The notes below the pieces were generated by a model. That model had not been told where the DNA came from and did not search any database. It saw only the letters and a list, made by a program, of their open reading frames with translations. A DNA stretch of 64,000 nt from Pseudomonas sp. W4I3 (GTDB lineage: Bacteria; Pseudomonadota; Gammaproteobacteria; Pseudomonadales; Pseudomonadaceae), in assembly GCF_030816195.1 (NCBI RefSeq), contig NZ_JAUSXS010000001.1:3061501-3125500 (forward strand). Direction: 5' to 3'. The translations under genes and the position numbers were made by a program. This document shows positions 57,300-64,000 of the stretch, in pieces; the stretch's first letter is position 1; the number at the start of each line of letters is the position of its first letter.

Positions 57300-57323
57300 C
57301 CAGTGCCTCGCAAGAGGCACTGG
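57300..57323. terminator. Intergenic hairpin between the PraB-like gene and fadL
   Basis: CCAGTGCCTC (57300-57309) pairs perfectly with GAGGCACTGG (57314-57323) around a GCAA tetraloop, a stable structure 43 bp after the stop. No T tract, so processing or partial termination is as likely as full termination. Confidence 0.55.
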
Positions 57324-57383
57324 CTGCGGGAAGCCAGGTCGGGACAACCGATCTCGGAGGATAAAAACAATAAGGAGTGGAGC

Positions 57384-58793
57384 ATGAATAATAAGAAGCA
57401 ACAGGCACGTACGTTATTGAGCCTGGCAATTCTCGGCGGCCTGATCACGGCAACCGGGTACGCACACGCCGGCGGTTTTTCCACGCCGACCTTCGGCGCT
57501 CCGGGATGGGGACGTGCCTTCGGTGGTGGCTCACTGTTCCAGAACGATCCTTCTTCGGCCTACAACAACCCGGCCGGCATGGCTTTCATCGACCGCACGA
57601 TTTCTCAATTCACCGTCGATTACGCGCGTATCAATGTTAAATACAAGGGCACAGCCACGGACTATGCCGGCAACGCACCGGCGGCAGTCGACCCCACGGA
57701 TTTGAGTTCCACGCCCCGCACGGGCGATGGCGGACAAGGCGGCTTTACCGCCTGGTTGCCAACCGGCTTCATGGTGATACCGATCAACGACCGTTTTGCG
57801 TTCGGGCTCAGCCAGGTGGTACCACTGGGTGCGCGCACCACCTGGGACGAGGACTGGATCGGGCGCGATTTTGCCGTCGACACACGCATTGAAACGGTAG
57901 GGGTCACAGGCTCCCTGTCGTTCAAGGTCAATGACCAGTTTTCGGTGGGTGCCGGTGCAATTGTCCAGCACACCAAAGGCTTCGTCAGCCAGAACCTCGA
58001 CCTGTATTCCGCGGCGGCGTTGTCGCCTGAAATCGGCATTCCATTCCCGTCCGGCGTGGGCTCATCACTGATGCGGGTCAAGGTGGATAACACCTCGGTC
58101 GGCTGGTTTGCCGGTGTGGTCTGGAAGCCGACCGAGTTCGATACCCTGGGCTTGAACTACCACGCCAAGATCAAAAACAAACTGGAAGGCAAGTACAGCA
58201 TCTACGCCGACGAGGCCAACAAGTCCCTCATCGAAGGCGGTTTGCCAGCGCTTGCATACCCGGGGCTGGACCTCAACGTGAATGGCGCCAAGGCCTCGAC
58301 GCAACTGGACGTTCCCGCCAACGCGTCCATCGACTGGGTGCACCAGTTCAATGACCGCCTCACGCTGGGCGCCAGCGTCACCTGGACGCAATGGTCGTCG
58401 TTCAAGGCGCTGACCTTGAAGTCCGAGGGCACGCAGATTGTGTCGATTCCCTATAACTACAAGGACGCCTGGATGGTGTCGCTGGGTGGCGACTACAAAT
58501 TCACCGACGACTTCACCTTCCGCGCCGGTGTCGCGACCGACCAGACGCCCACTCGCAACTCGACGCGTGACCCGCGTATCCCGGACGGTGATCGTATTTT
58601 TGCCTCCCTGGGGTTTGGCTACAACATCCGTGCCGTTCCCGGTCTGAGCATCGACGGTGCCTACTCGCGGCAATTCGTCGAGAAGGCCAAGCTCAGGACG
58701 CACAACCAGGATCGCCTGGGCGGCGCAACGCTTGATGGTAAAGCGGACGCCAAGGGTGAGGTTGTCAGCCTTTCAGCGACCTACGCGTTTTGA
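57384..58793 (+). CDS. fadL: OmpP1/FadL-family outer-membrane transporter
   Basis: 469 residues from ATG 57384 (AAGGAG upstream). Signal peptide (about 1-30, ending AHA). The mature N-terminus GGFSTPTFGAPGWGRAFGGG and the NNPAGMAF block are hallmarks of FadL hatch domains. A 14-strand barrel follows, with alternating Asn/Asp-rich turns, and the sequence ends in aromatic ATYAF, as outer-membrane barrels do. It imports long-chain fatty acids or alkanes through the outer membrane, consistent with alkB upstream and fadE-type gene downstream. Confidence 0.9.
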   Translation: MNNKKQQARTLLSLAILGGLITATGYAHAGGFSTPTFGAPGWGRAFGGGSLFQNDPSSAYNNPAGMAFIDRTISQFTVDYARINVKYKGTATDYAGNAPAAVDPTDLSSTPRTGDGGQGGFTAWLPTGFMVIPINDRFAFGLSQVVPLGARTTWDEDWIGRDFAVDTRIETVGVTGSLSFKVNDQFSVGAGAIVQHTKGFVSQNLDLYSAAALSPEIGIPFPSGVGSSLMRVKVDNTSVGWFAGVVWKPTEFDTLGLNYHAKIKNKLEGKYSIYADEANKSLIEGGLPALAYPGLDLNVNGAKASTQLDVPANASIDWVHQFNDRLTLGASVTWTQWSSFKALTLKSEGTQIVSIPYNYKDAWMVSLGGDYKFTDDFTFRAGVATDQTPTRNSTRDPRIPDGDRIFASLGFGYNIRAVPGLSIDGAYSRQFVEKAKLRTHNQDRLGGATLDGKADAKGEVVSLSATYAF

Positions 58794-58798
58794 TCTGC

Positions 58799-58860
58799 CA
58801 CAGGCGAAGGGGTTGAAACACGCCTGTGATCAACGGGTCGCATAGGCGACCCGTGTTGAT
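58799..58860. terminator. Double hairpin after fadL
   Basis: Hairpin one pairs CACAGGCG (58799-58806) with CGCCTGTG (58821-58828). Hairpin two pairs ACGGGTCGC (58833-58841) with GCGACCCGT (58846-58854), extended by ATCA/TGAT. They end the alkB-fadL segment before the next promoter region. Poly-T is absent. Confidence 0.6.
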
Positions 58861-58929
58861 GCAATCGGATTTGAGTGGAGGAGGCTGGCTTGTTCAGCCG
58901 ATATTTTTTCGTCCAATCATTAAATAAAA

Positions 58930-58949
58930 ATTTCAAAACAAAATTTGAA
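58930..58949. promoter_or_regulatory. ATTTCAA-N6-ATTTGAA palindrome upstream of the fadE-type gene
   Basis: Same inverted repeat and spacing as upstream of alkB (54584-54603), about 93 bp before the ATG, in an AT-rich stretch. Its second half overlaps a -35-like TTGAAT. Confidence 0.5.
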
Positions 58950-59042
58950 TTTGTCTTTCCGAGTTTGTAGTGTGGCTCTACGCCGTCGCTCAATCGGAGC
59001 GACCCACGCGGGTGTCACGCCCTGAATCAAGTGAGGTATCCC

Positions 59043-61568
59043 ATGGTTATCTGGTTATTGGTGGGTTTCGCCGCGGCGATGGCCCTGGCGTATCGACAAG
59101 CCGCTGCCACGTCGTGGCTGGTCGCCGGCCTGGCATGGTTGGCGGCGGGCTATCTGTTCAACGTCGTCGGCGCATTCGGCGCCGGCGTCGCGGCGGTGCT
59201 GGTGGTGCTACCGGCCTTGCTGCTGGCGATCAAACCCCTGCGCCGGGCGCTGTTGACCAGCAAGGCCCTGGGGCTGTTTCGGACGATCATGCCGGCGATG
59301 TCCGACACCGAACGGGCGGCCATCGAGTCTGGCACCGTGTGGTGGGACGCCGAGCTGTTCAGCGGCACGCCCAACTGGCAGCGCCTGTTGCAAGCCGCAC
59401 CGGCCAGCCTGAGCGCCGAAGAGCAGGCCTTCCTCGACAACGAAGTCGAAACCCTGTGCGACATCGCCAATGACTGGGAAACCACTCAGGTATGGCAAGA
59501 CATGTCCCCCGAGGGCTGGCAGTACACCAAGGACGCCGGCTTTCTCGGCATGATCATTCCCAAGCAATACGGCGGCAAGGGCTTCTCCCACTACGCCCAC
59601 TCCCAGGTGGTGATGAAGCTGTCGACGCGCTGCTCGGCGGCGGCCATTTCGGTGATGGTGCCCAATTCCCTGGGCCCCGCCGAACTGTTGCTGCATTACG
59701 GCACCGACGCCCAGCGCAACTACTACCTCCCACGTCTGGCCCGAGGTGAGGACATTCCGTGCTTTGCCTTGACCAGCCCCTACGCCGGCTCCGACGCCGG
59801 GGCCATCCCCGACGTAGGCGTTGTGTGCAAGGGCCTGCACGAAGGCGAGGAGGTGTTGGGCTTCAGCGTGACCTGGGACAAGCGCTACATCACCCTCGGC
59901 CCGATTGCCACGGTGCTGGGCCTAGCCTTCCGTGCCGAAGACCCGGACGGCTTGCTCGGCGTTGCAGGCTCACTGGGTATCACGTGCGCGCTGATTCCCA
60001 CCGCCCATCCGGGGGTGAACAGCGGCCGGCGTCATTGGCCACTGAATGCGGTATTCCAGAACGGCCCCACCACCGGCAAGGATGTGTTCATTCCGCTGGA
60101 ATGGGTGATCGGCGGCCGCGACCAAGTCGGTAACGGCTGGCGCATGCTGATGGAATGCCTGGCGGCGGGCCGGGCGATTTCGCTGCCGTCGGCCAACGTC
60201 GGCCTGGGCAAAGTCGCGGTACGTGGCACCACCGCCTACGCCGCGATGCGTAAACAGTTCGGCCTGCCCATCGGCAAGTTCGAAGGCGTGCAGGCACCGT
60301 TGGCGCGCATGGCCGGGCACCTGTATGCCTGTGATGCGGTGCGCAAGGTGTCGGTGGCGTCGCTGGATGCCGGCGAGAAACCGTCGGTCATCTCCGCCAT
60401 CGCCAAGTACCACGTCACCGAGCGCGCGCGCATGATCGTCAACGATGGCATGGACATTGTTGCCGGCAAAGGCATCTGCATGGGGCCCAACAACTTCCTG
60501 GCCCGTGCCTACCAGCAAAGCCCCATCGCCATCACGGTGGAAGGCGCGAACATCATGACCCGCTGCCTGATCATCTACGGCCAGGGCCTGATCCGCTGCC
60601 ATCCCTATGTGTTCCGCGAAATGGAAGCGGCGCGCAACCCGGATCGGCGCAAGGCCCTGGAGGCGTTCGACAGCGCGATGTTCGGCCATGTGAGTTTCGT
60701 GCTGGCCAATACCGTGCGCGCGGCGGTGCATGCGCTGACCGGCGGCCGACTGCTGGCTGCCCCGGCCAAGACCGACCCGGCGCTGGCGTCCTACTACCGC
60801 CAGGCCAATCGTCTGTCGGTGGTGCTGGCGTTGGTCTCGGACGTGTCCATGGGCGTGCTGGGAGGGGCGCTCAAGCGCAAGGAAAGTATCACCGGGCGCC
60901 TGGGCGATGTGCTGTCGCAGTTGTACATCCTCTCCTGCGTGCTCAAGCGCTTTGAGGACGACGGCCGGCCCCAGTCCGATTTGCCGCTGGTGCATTGGGC
61001 GGCCCAGGATGCCTTGCTGCGCGCCCATGAAGCACTGGCCGAGGTGCTCGACAATTACCCATCCAAAGCTGCGGCAGCGGTGCTGCGCACCTTGAGTTTT
61101 CCATTCGGCATTCCTTTGCGCAAACCGTCGGATCGCCTGTTGGCGCAGGTTGCCGATGTGGTGCAGACCCCCGGCGAGACCCGCGACCGTCTGCTGGCCA
61201 ATTCCTACATCCCCCGTCCGGAAATCGACAAGCTGGCGTATGGCGAACTGGGTTTTCGCTTGTTACCCCAAGTGGAGTTGATCGAGGCGCGGCTCAAGCC
61301 CGCCGTCAAGCAAGGCCTGCTCGCGCCGATGCCGATCTCGTCTGCGGCCTTTACCGGCTGGCGCGTCAAGGCACGGGCGCTGGACCTGATCAGCGACGAC
61401 GAAGACGCGTTGCTCGCACGCTATGTGGAATACGCCGACCACGGCATCCAGGTCGACGATTTCCCTCAGGACTTCGGTTTGCTGGAGGCCCTGCAGCAGC
61501 GCAAACAAGCGTTGGAACCGGCCACCAAGCGTCGCACCAGCCAAAGCGAAAGCGCCTCGGTGAACTAA
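59043..61568 (+). CDS. fadE: Long-form acyl-CoA dehydrogenase (FadE-type)
   Basis: 841 residues from ATG 59043; TGAGG lies 7 nt before it, while a GTG at 59031 sits in that site. Two N-terminal hydrophobic helices (about 1-65) suggest membrane attachment, as in FadE. The acyl-CoA dehydrogenase core runs about 110-560: QYGGKGFSHYAHSQVVM, the FAD-binding FALTSPYAGSDAGA and the active-site region GAGKGICMGPNN-like near 475. A DUF1974 C-terminal extension (about 560-800) follows. It starts beta-oxidation by oxidising acyl-CoA to enoyl-CoA. A perfect REP palindrome separates it from the FabG4-type gene. Confidence 0.92.
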   Translation: MVIWLLVGFAAAMALAYRQAAATSWLVAGLAWLAAGYLFNVVGAFGAGVAAVLVVLPALLLAIKPLRRALLTSKALGLFRTIMPAMSDTERAAIESGTVWWDAELFSGTPNWQRLLQAAPASLSAEEQAFLDNEVETLCDIANDWETTQVWQDMSPEGWQYTKDAGFLGMIIPKQYGGKGFSHYAHSQVVMKLSTRCSAAAISVMVPNSLGPAELLLHYGTDAQRNYYLPRLARGEDIPCFALTSPYAGSDAGAIPDVGVVCKGLHEGEEVLGFSVTWDKRYITLGPIATVLGLAFRAEDPDGLLGVAGSLGITCALIPTAHPGVNSGRRHWPLNAVFQNGPTTGKDVFIPLEWVIGGRDQVGNGWRMLMECLAAGRAISLPSANVGLGKVAVRGTTAYAAMRKQFGLPIGKFEGVQAPLARMAGHLYACDAVRKVSVASLDAGEKPSVISAIAKYHVTERARMIVNDGMDIVAGKGICMGPNNFLARAYQQSPIAITVEGANIMTRCLIIYGQGLIRCHPYVFREMEAARNPDRRKALEAFDSAMFGHVSFVLANTVRAAVHALTGGRLLAAPAKTDPALASYYRQANRLSVVLALVSDVSMGVLGGALKRKESITGRLGDVLSQLYILSCVLKRFEDDGRPQSDLPLVHWAAQDALLRAHEALAEVLDNYPSKAAAAVLRTLSFPFGIPLRKPSDRLLAQVADVVQTPGETRDRLLANSYIPRPEIDKLAYGELGFRLLPQVELIEARLKPAVKQGLLAPMPISSAAFTGWRVKARALDLISDDEDALLARYVEYADHGIQVDDFPQDFGLLEALQQRKQALEPATKRRTSQSESASVN

Positions 61569-61583
61569 GTGCAACCGGGTCAA

Positions 61584-61611
61584 TGTGGGAGGGGGCTTGC
61601 CCCCTCCCACA
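61584..61611. repeat. Perfect REP palindrome (terminator-like)
   Basis: ATGTGGGAGGGGGC followed by its mirror GCCCCCTCCCACAT around a TT loop, a long stable stem directly after the fadE stop. It could reduce transcript read-through into the reductase gene while leaving some expression. Confidence 0.7.
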
Positions 61612-61642
61612 TTCGATTGGGTTTTCAAGACAGGATGGTGAT

Positions 61643-62986
61643 ATGAGTGACCGCTACCTTTCGTTCGTCAATTCCCCCTGGGGTCGCCGCCTCGCCCAGG
61701 CCGTCGGCTTGCCGCAACCCTTGGCATTGCAACGCCATCGCAGCGGCCAGGCAGGGTTGGTCAACCCGGTGATTCTCGCCGGGGCAGGGCGCCTGGCTGA
61801 GTCTGTACAACGCCTTTTCAGCGCCACTGACACCGTCGCGGCCACCCCGGCAACCCTGCGGGCGCCGTCCACGGTGAAGGTGCAGGGCGCGGTGTTCGAT
61901 GCCACGAGCGTGACCGATCTGCCGCACCTGGACGAGCTTTACGCCTTCTTTCACAGCAACGCCAAACGCCTGGGCCAACACGCCCGCGTGGTGGTGCTCG
62001 GCACCGCGCCGGAACACTGCAAGGACTTGCCCCAGGCCGTCGCCCAGCGTGCGCTTGAGGGCCTGGTTCGCTCATTGGCCAAGGAGTTGCGCCGGGCGAT
62101 CACCGTGCAACTGCTCTACGTGGCGCCGGGCGCCGAAGACGCGCTGGACAGCAGCCTACGCTTCTTTCTGTCGCGTCGTTCGGCCTATGTGTCGGGGCAA
62201 GTGATCCGCCTGGAGCCGCCTGTCGACAGCACTACCGCCATCCACTGGGACACGCCGCTGGCCGGCCGTCGCGCCCTGGTGACCGGCGCGTCGCGCGGCA
62301 TTGGCCTGGCCATCGCCCAGGTGCTGGCGCGCGACGGTGCCCACGTGGTGTGCGTCGACGTACCCCAGGCCCAGCAGGCGCTGCAACAGGCCGCCGACAG
62401 CGTGAACGGTTCGGCGTTGCCCCTGGACATCACCGCGCCGGATGCCGCCGCGTTACTGCAGGCGCATGTCAGCCAATACGGCGCCTTCGATGTGGTGGTG
62501 CACAACGCCGGCATTACCCGCGACAAGACCATCGCCAAGATGACCGACGCCGCTTGGCGCAGTGTGCTGGCGGTGAACCTTCAAGCACCGTTGCAGCTCA
62601 GCCAGGCGCTGCTGGACCACCAGGGCCTGAACCCCGGCGGGCGTATCGTGTGCGTCTCGTCGATTTCTGGGATCGCCGGCAACCTTGGGCAGAGCAATTA
62701 CGCCACGTCCAAGGCCGGGGTGATCGGCCTGGTGCAAGGCCTGGCCCCGCGCGCGGCGGTGCGGCAAGTGACGGTGAATGCCGTGGCGCCGGGCTTTATC
62801 GAGACGCAGATGACCGCGAAAATCCCGCTGTTGATCCGCGAGGCCGGACGGCGCATGAATTCCCTGTCCCAGGGCGGCCAACCGGTCGACGTGGCCGAGG
62901 CCATCGCCTGGCTGGCGCATCCGGCGTCCGGTGGGGTCAACGGCCAGGTGGTGCGGGTGTGCGGGCAAAGCCTGCTGGGGGCCTGA
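61643..62986 (+). CDS. FabG4-type 3-oxoacyl-ACP/CoA reductase
   Basis: 447 residues from ATG 61643. An N-terminal half (about 1-200) with a degenerate Rossmann-like fold precedes a full SDR domain (about 210-447) with TGASRGIG, HNAGITRDK, catalytic Ser in VSSISGIAG and YATSK. This two-part arrangement is that of FabG4-type high-molecular-weight reductases, which use 3-oxoacyl-CoA or ACP with NADH/NADPH. Next to the MaoC hydratase and thiolase, it supplies the 3-hydroxyacyl dehydrogenation/reduction step. It ends exactly where the MaoC gene begins. Confidence 0.88.
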   Translation: MSDRYLSFVNSPWGRRLAQAVGLPQPLALQRHRSGQAGLVNPVILAGAGRLAESVQRLFSATDTVAATPATLRAPSTVKVQGAVFDATSVTDLPHLDELYAFFHSNAKRLGQHARVVVLGTAPEHCKDLPQAVAQRALEGLVRSLAKELRRAITVQLLYVAPGAEDALDSSLRFFLSRRSAYVSGQVIRLEPPVDSTTAIHWDTPLAGRRALVTGASRGIGLAIAQVLARDGAHVVCVDVPQAQQALQQAADSVNGSALPLDITAPDAAALLQAHVSQYGAFDVVVHNAGITRDKTIAKMTDAAWRSVLAVNLQAPLQLSQALLDHQGLNPGGRIVCVSSISGIAGNLGQSNYATSKAGVIGLVQGLAPRAAVRQVTVNAVAPGFIETQMTAKIPLLIREAGRRMNSLSQGGQPVDVAEAIAWLAHPASGGVNGQVVRVCGQSLLGA

Positions 62987-63895
62987 ATGGACTACGTGAC
63001 GCAGATCATCGACCCGCCGCCTTCGCGCGCCCAACTGTTGCTCGCCGGGGTGCGCGGCTTGCGCAAGCCCCAGCCCGAAGCCGTGCCGTTATTGCCCAGG
63101 GAGCGTCTGGTACGCCCGGCGGTGGAGTTGTCGGGCGGCGCAATCGCCGCCTATGGCCGTGCCTGTGGTTTTCGTCCCGAGCAGGGCGTGCCGCTGTCCT
63201 ATCCCCATGTGCTGGCGTTCCCGTTGCACTTGATGCTGCTGACCCGGCCCAGTTTCCCGTATCCGGCCAGCGGCATGGTGCACCTGGCCAATCGTATTCG
63301 TCAGCACCAGCGCCTGCATGAAGGCGATGCGCTGCGCCTGGAAGTGTTCTGTGAGCGCTGGGTCGCCCATCCCAAGGGGCAGGCATTGAGCATCGCGACC
63401 CGGGCCTACGGCGCCGACGCGCTGGTGTGGGAAAGCGACAGCCTGTACCTGCGCCGTGCGGTGAAGAATCCGCTGGGAGAGCCGTGGGTGGACGCACTGC
63501 CGTTGCAGGAAGACGGCTTGCTGCGCACCCAGCGCTGGGTGTTGCCCGCCGATCTGGGGCGCCGATTTGCCAAGGTCTCGGGAGATTTCAATCCGATCCA
63601 TACCTCGGTAATAGGCGCGAAGCTCTTCGGCTTTCGCCGCGCCATCGCCCACGGCATGTGGACCTTGGGCCGCGCACTGGCGGCGCAGCAGCCAGCGGGC
63701 GGCCTGGACCGCGCCGAGGCCCACTGCGATTTCAAGGTGCCGATCTTCCTGCCCGGCCAGGTCGCCCTATGGAGTCGCCCGGTGACGGGCCCGCTCCGTG
63801 AGTTCGAAGTGCGCAATGCCGCTGGCGACACACCGCATATGCGCGGGTTGCTGCTGTGGGATCAAACGCCAGGAGTGAGAGCCTTACATGAGTGA
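62987..63895 (+). CDS. MaoC-like (R)-specific enoyl-CoA hydratase
   Basis: 302 residues, two hot-dog domains in tandem. The C-terminal one has the catalytic SGDFNPIHTS...AHGMW motif (Asp and His of hydratase 2) near residues 195-225. The N-terminal one is degenerate. Family converts 2-enoyl-CoA to (R)-3-hydroxyacyl-CoA, or the reverse. Its start is directly after the FabG4-type stop, and its end overlaps the thiolase gene by 8 bp, so they are one operon. Confidence 0.88.
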   Translation: MDYVTQIIDPPPSRAQLLLAGVRGLRKPQPEAVPLLPRERLVRPAVELSGGAIAAYGRACGFRPEQGVPLSYPHVLAFPLHLMLLTRPSFPYPASGMVHLANRIRQHQRLHEGDALRLEVFCERWVAHPKGQALSIATRAYGADALVWESDSLYLRRAVKNPLGEPWVDALPLQEDGLLRTQRWVLPADLGRRFAKVSGDFNPIHTSVIGAKLFGFRRAIAHGMWTLGRALAAQQPAGGLDRAEAHCDFKVPIFLPGQVALWSRPVTGPLREFEVRNAAGDTPHMRGLLLWDQTPGVRALHE

Positions 63896-64000
63896 ATACA
63901 GTTTCAATCCGCCGCCGACTCGACGCGTGGCGATCATCGGCGGCAACCGCCTGCCGTTTGCGCGATCCAACACCGTCTATGCCCATGACAGCAATCAGGA
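63888..64000 (+). CDS. Acetyl-CoA acetyltransferase (thiolase), 5' end only
   Basis: Partial: ATG 63888, with AGGAG about 12 nt upstream, overlaps the MaoC stop; the window ends in codon 38. MSEYSFNPPPTRRVAIIGG followed by NRLPFARSNTVYAHDSNQ fits the N-terminus of FadI-type thiolases (ggxRtPfar). It would cleave 3-oxoacyl-CoA. The catalytic Cys lies beyond the window. Confidence 0.85.
   Translation, partial: MSEYSFNPPPTRRVAIIGGNRLPFARSNTVYAHDSNQ

Overview
The window is high-GC DNA from a fluorescent pseudomonad, most likely of the Pseudomonas fluorescens group. The evidence is the recurring Pseudomonas REP hairpin (GGGAGGGGGCTTGCYCCCGA) between genes, an H2-like type VI secretion (T6SS) cluster in the Pseudomonas aeruginosa PA1656-PA1671 order, and a 3-hydroxybutyrate locus with its own sigma-54 activator. 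No tRNA, rRNA or CRISPR array is visible.

Layout. (1) 1-3.3 kb: end of a RidA-type gene, an IclR regulator, a frameshifted PLP-dependent D-threonine-aldolase/amino-acid-deaminase-type gene and a PfkB sugar kinase. (2) 3.36-9.22 kb, minus strand: an AT-richer island with a 1563-residue toxin-like protein that overlaps a second reading frame encoding a DXD glycosyltransferase related to the catalytic domain of large clostridial toxins. (3) 9.3-12.2 kb: a parvulin and a hybrid sensor kinase. (4) 12.3-18.8 kb, minus strand: acetoacetyl-CoA synthetase, 3-hydroxybutyrate dehydrogenase, a GntP-type permease and a sigma-54 activator. Between the last two lie a good -24/-12 promoter, a palindrome and a 493-bp element with 20-bp inverted ends and a 10-bp flanking repeat, sitting inside a REP pair. 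(5) 18.9-24.4 kb: a YejABEF-type peptide ABC importer with stop/start codons overlapping as TGATG. (6) 24.5-26.4 kb: a second parvulin, a DUF1543-type protein and an aldo/keto reductase.

(7) 26.4-46.8 kb: the T6SS. An Hcp2-like gene is transcribed away from tssA-B-C-E-F-G-H, a sigma-54 regulator, a tiny lipoprotein, fha, tssJ-K-L-M, a PP2C phosphatase and a Ser/Thr kinase. Sheath, baseplate, membrane complex and the phosphorylation module are present, but VgrG, PAAR and effector genes are not. Both the regulator and fha carry a one-base frameshift. (8) 46.8-49.8 kb: two small proteins and a membrane EIIC-EAL c-di-GMP phosphodiesterase. (9) 49.9-64 kb: a hydrophobic-substrate region. On the minus strand are a flavin monooxygenase, an SDR and a ferritin-like metal hydrolase. 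On the plus strand are an alpha/beta hydrolase, AlkB alkane hydroxylase, two PraB-like secreted proteins, a FadL-type porin, a long FadE-type acyl-CoA dehydrogenase, a FabG4-type reductase, a MaoC hydratase and the start of a thiolase. Together these could take up, hydroxylate and beta-oxidise alkanes or long-chain lipids.

Three genes (aldolase-type, T6SS regulator, fha) are each broken by one extra G or C in a short homopolymer. They are either recent lesions or base-calling errors, and this must be settled before they are called pseudogenes.
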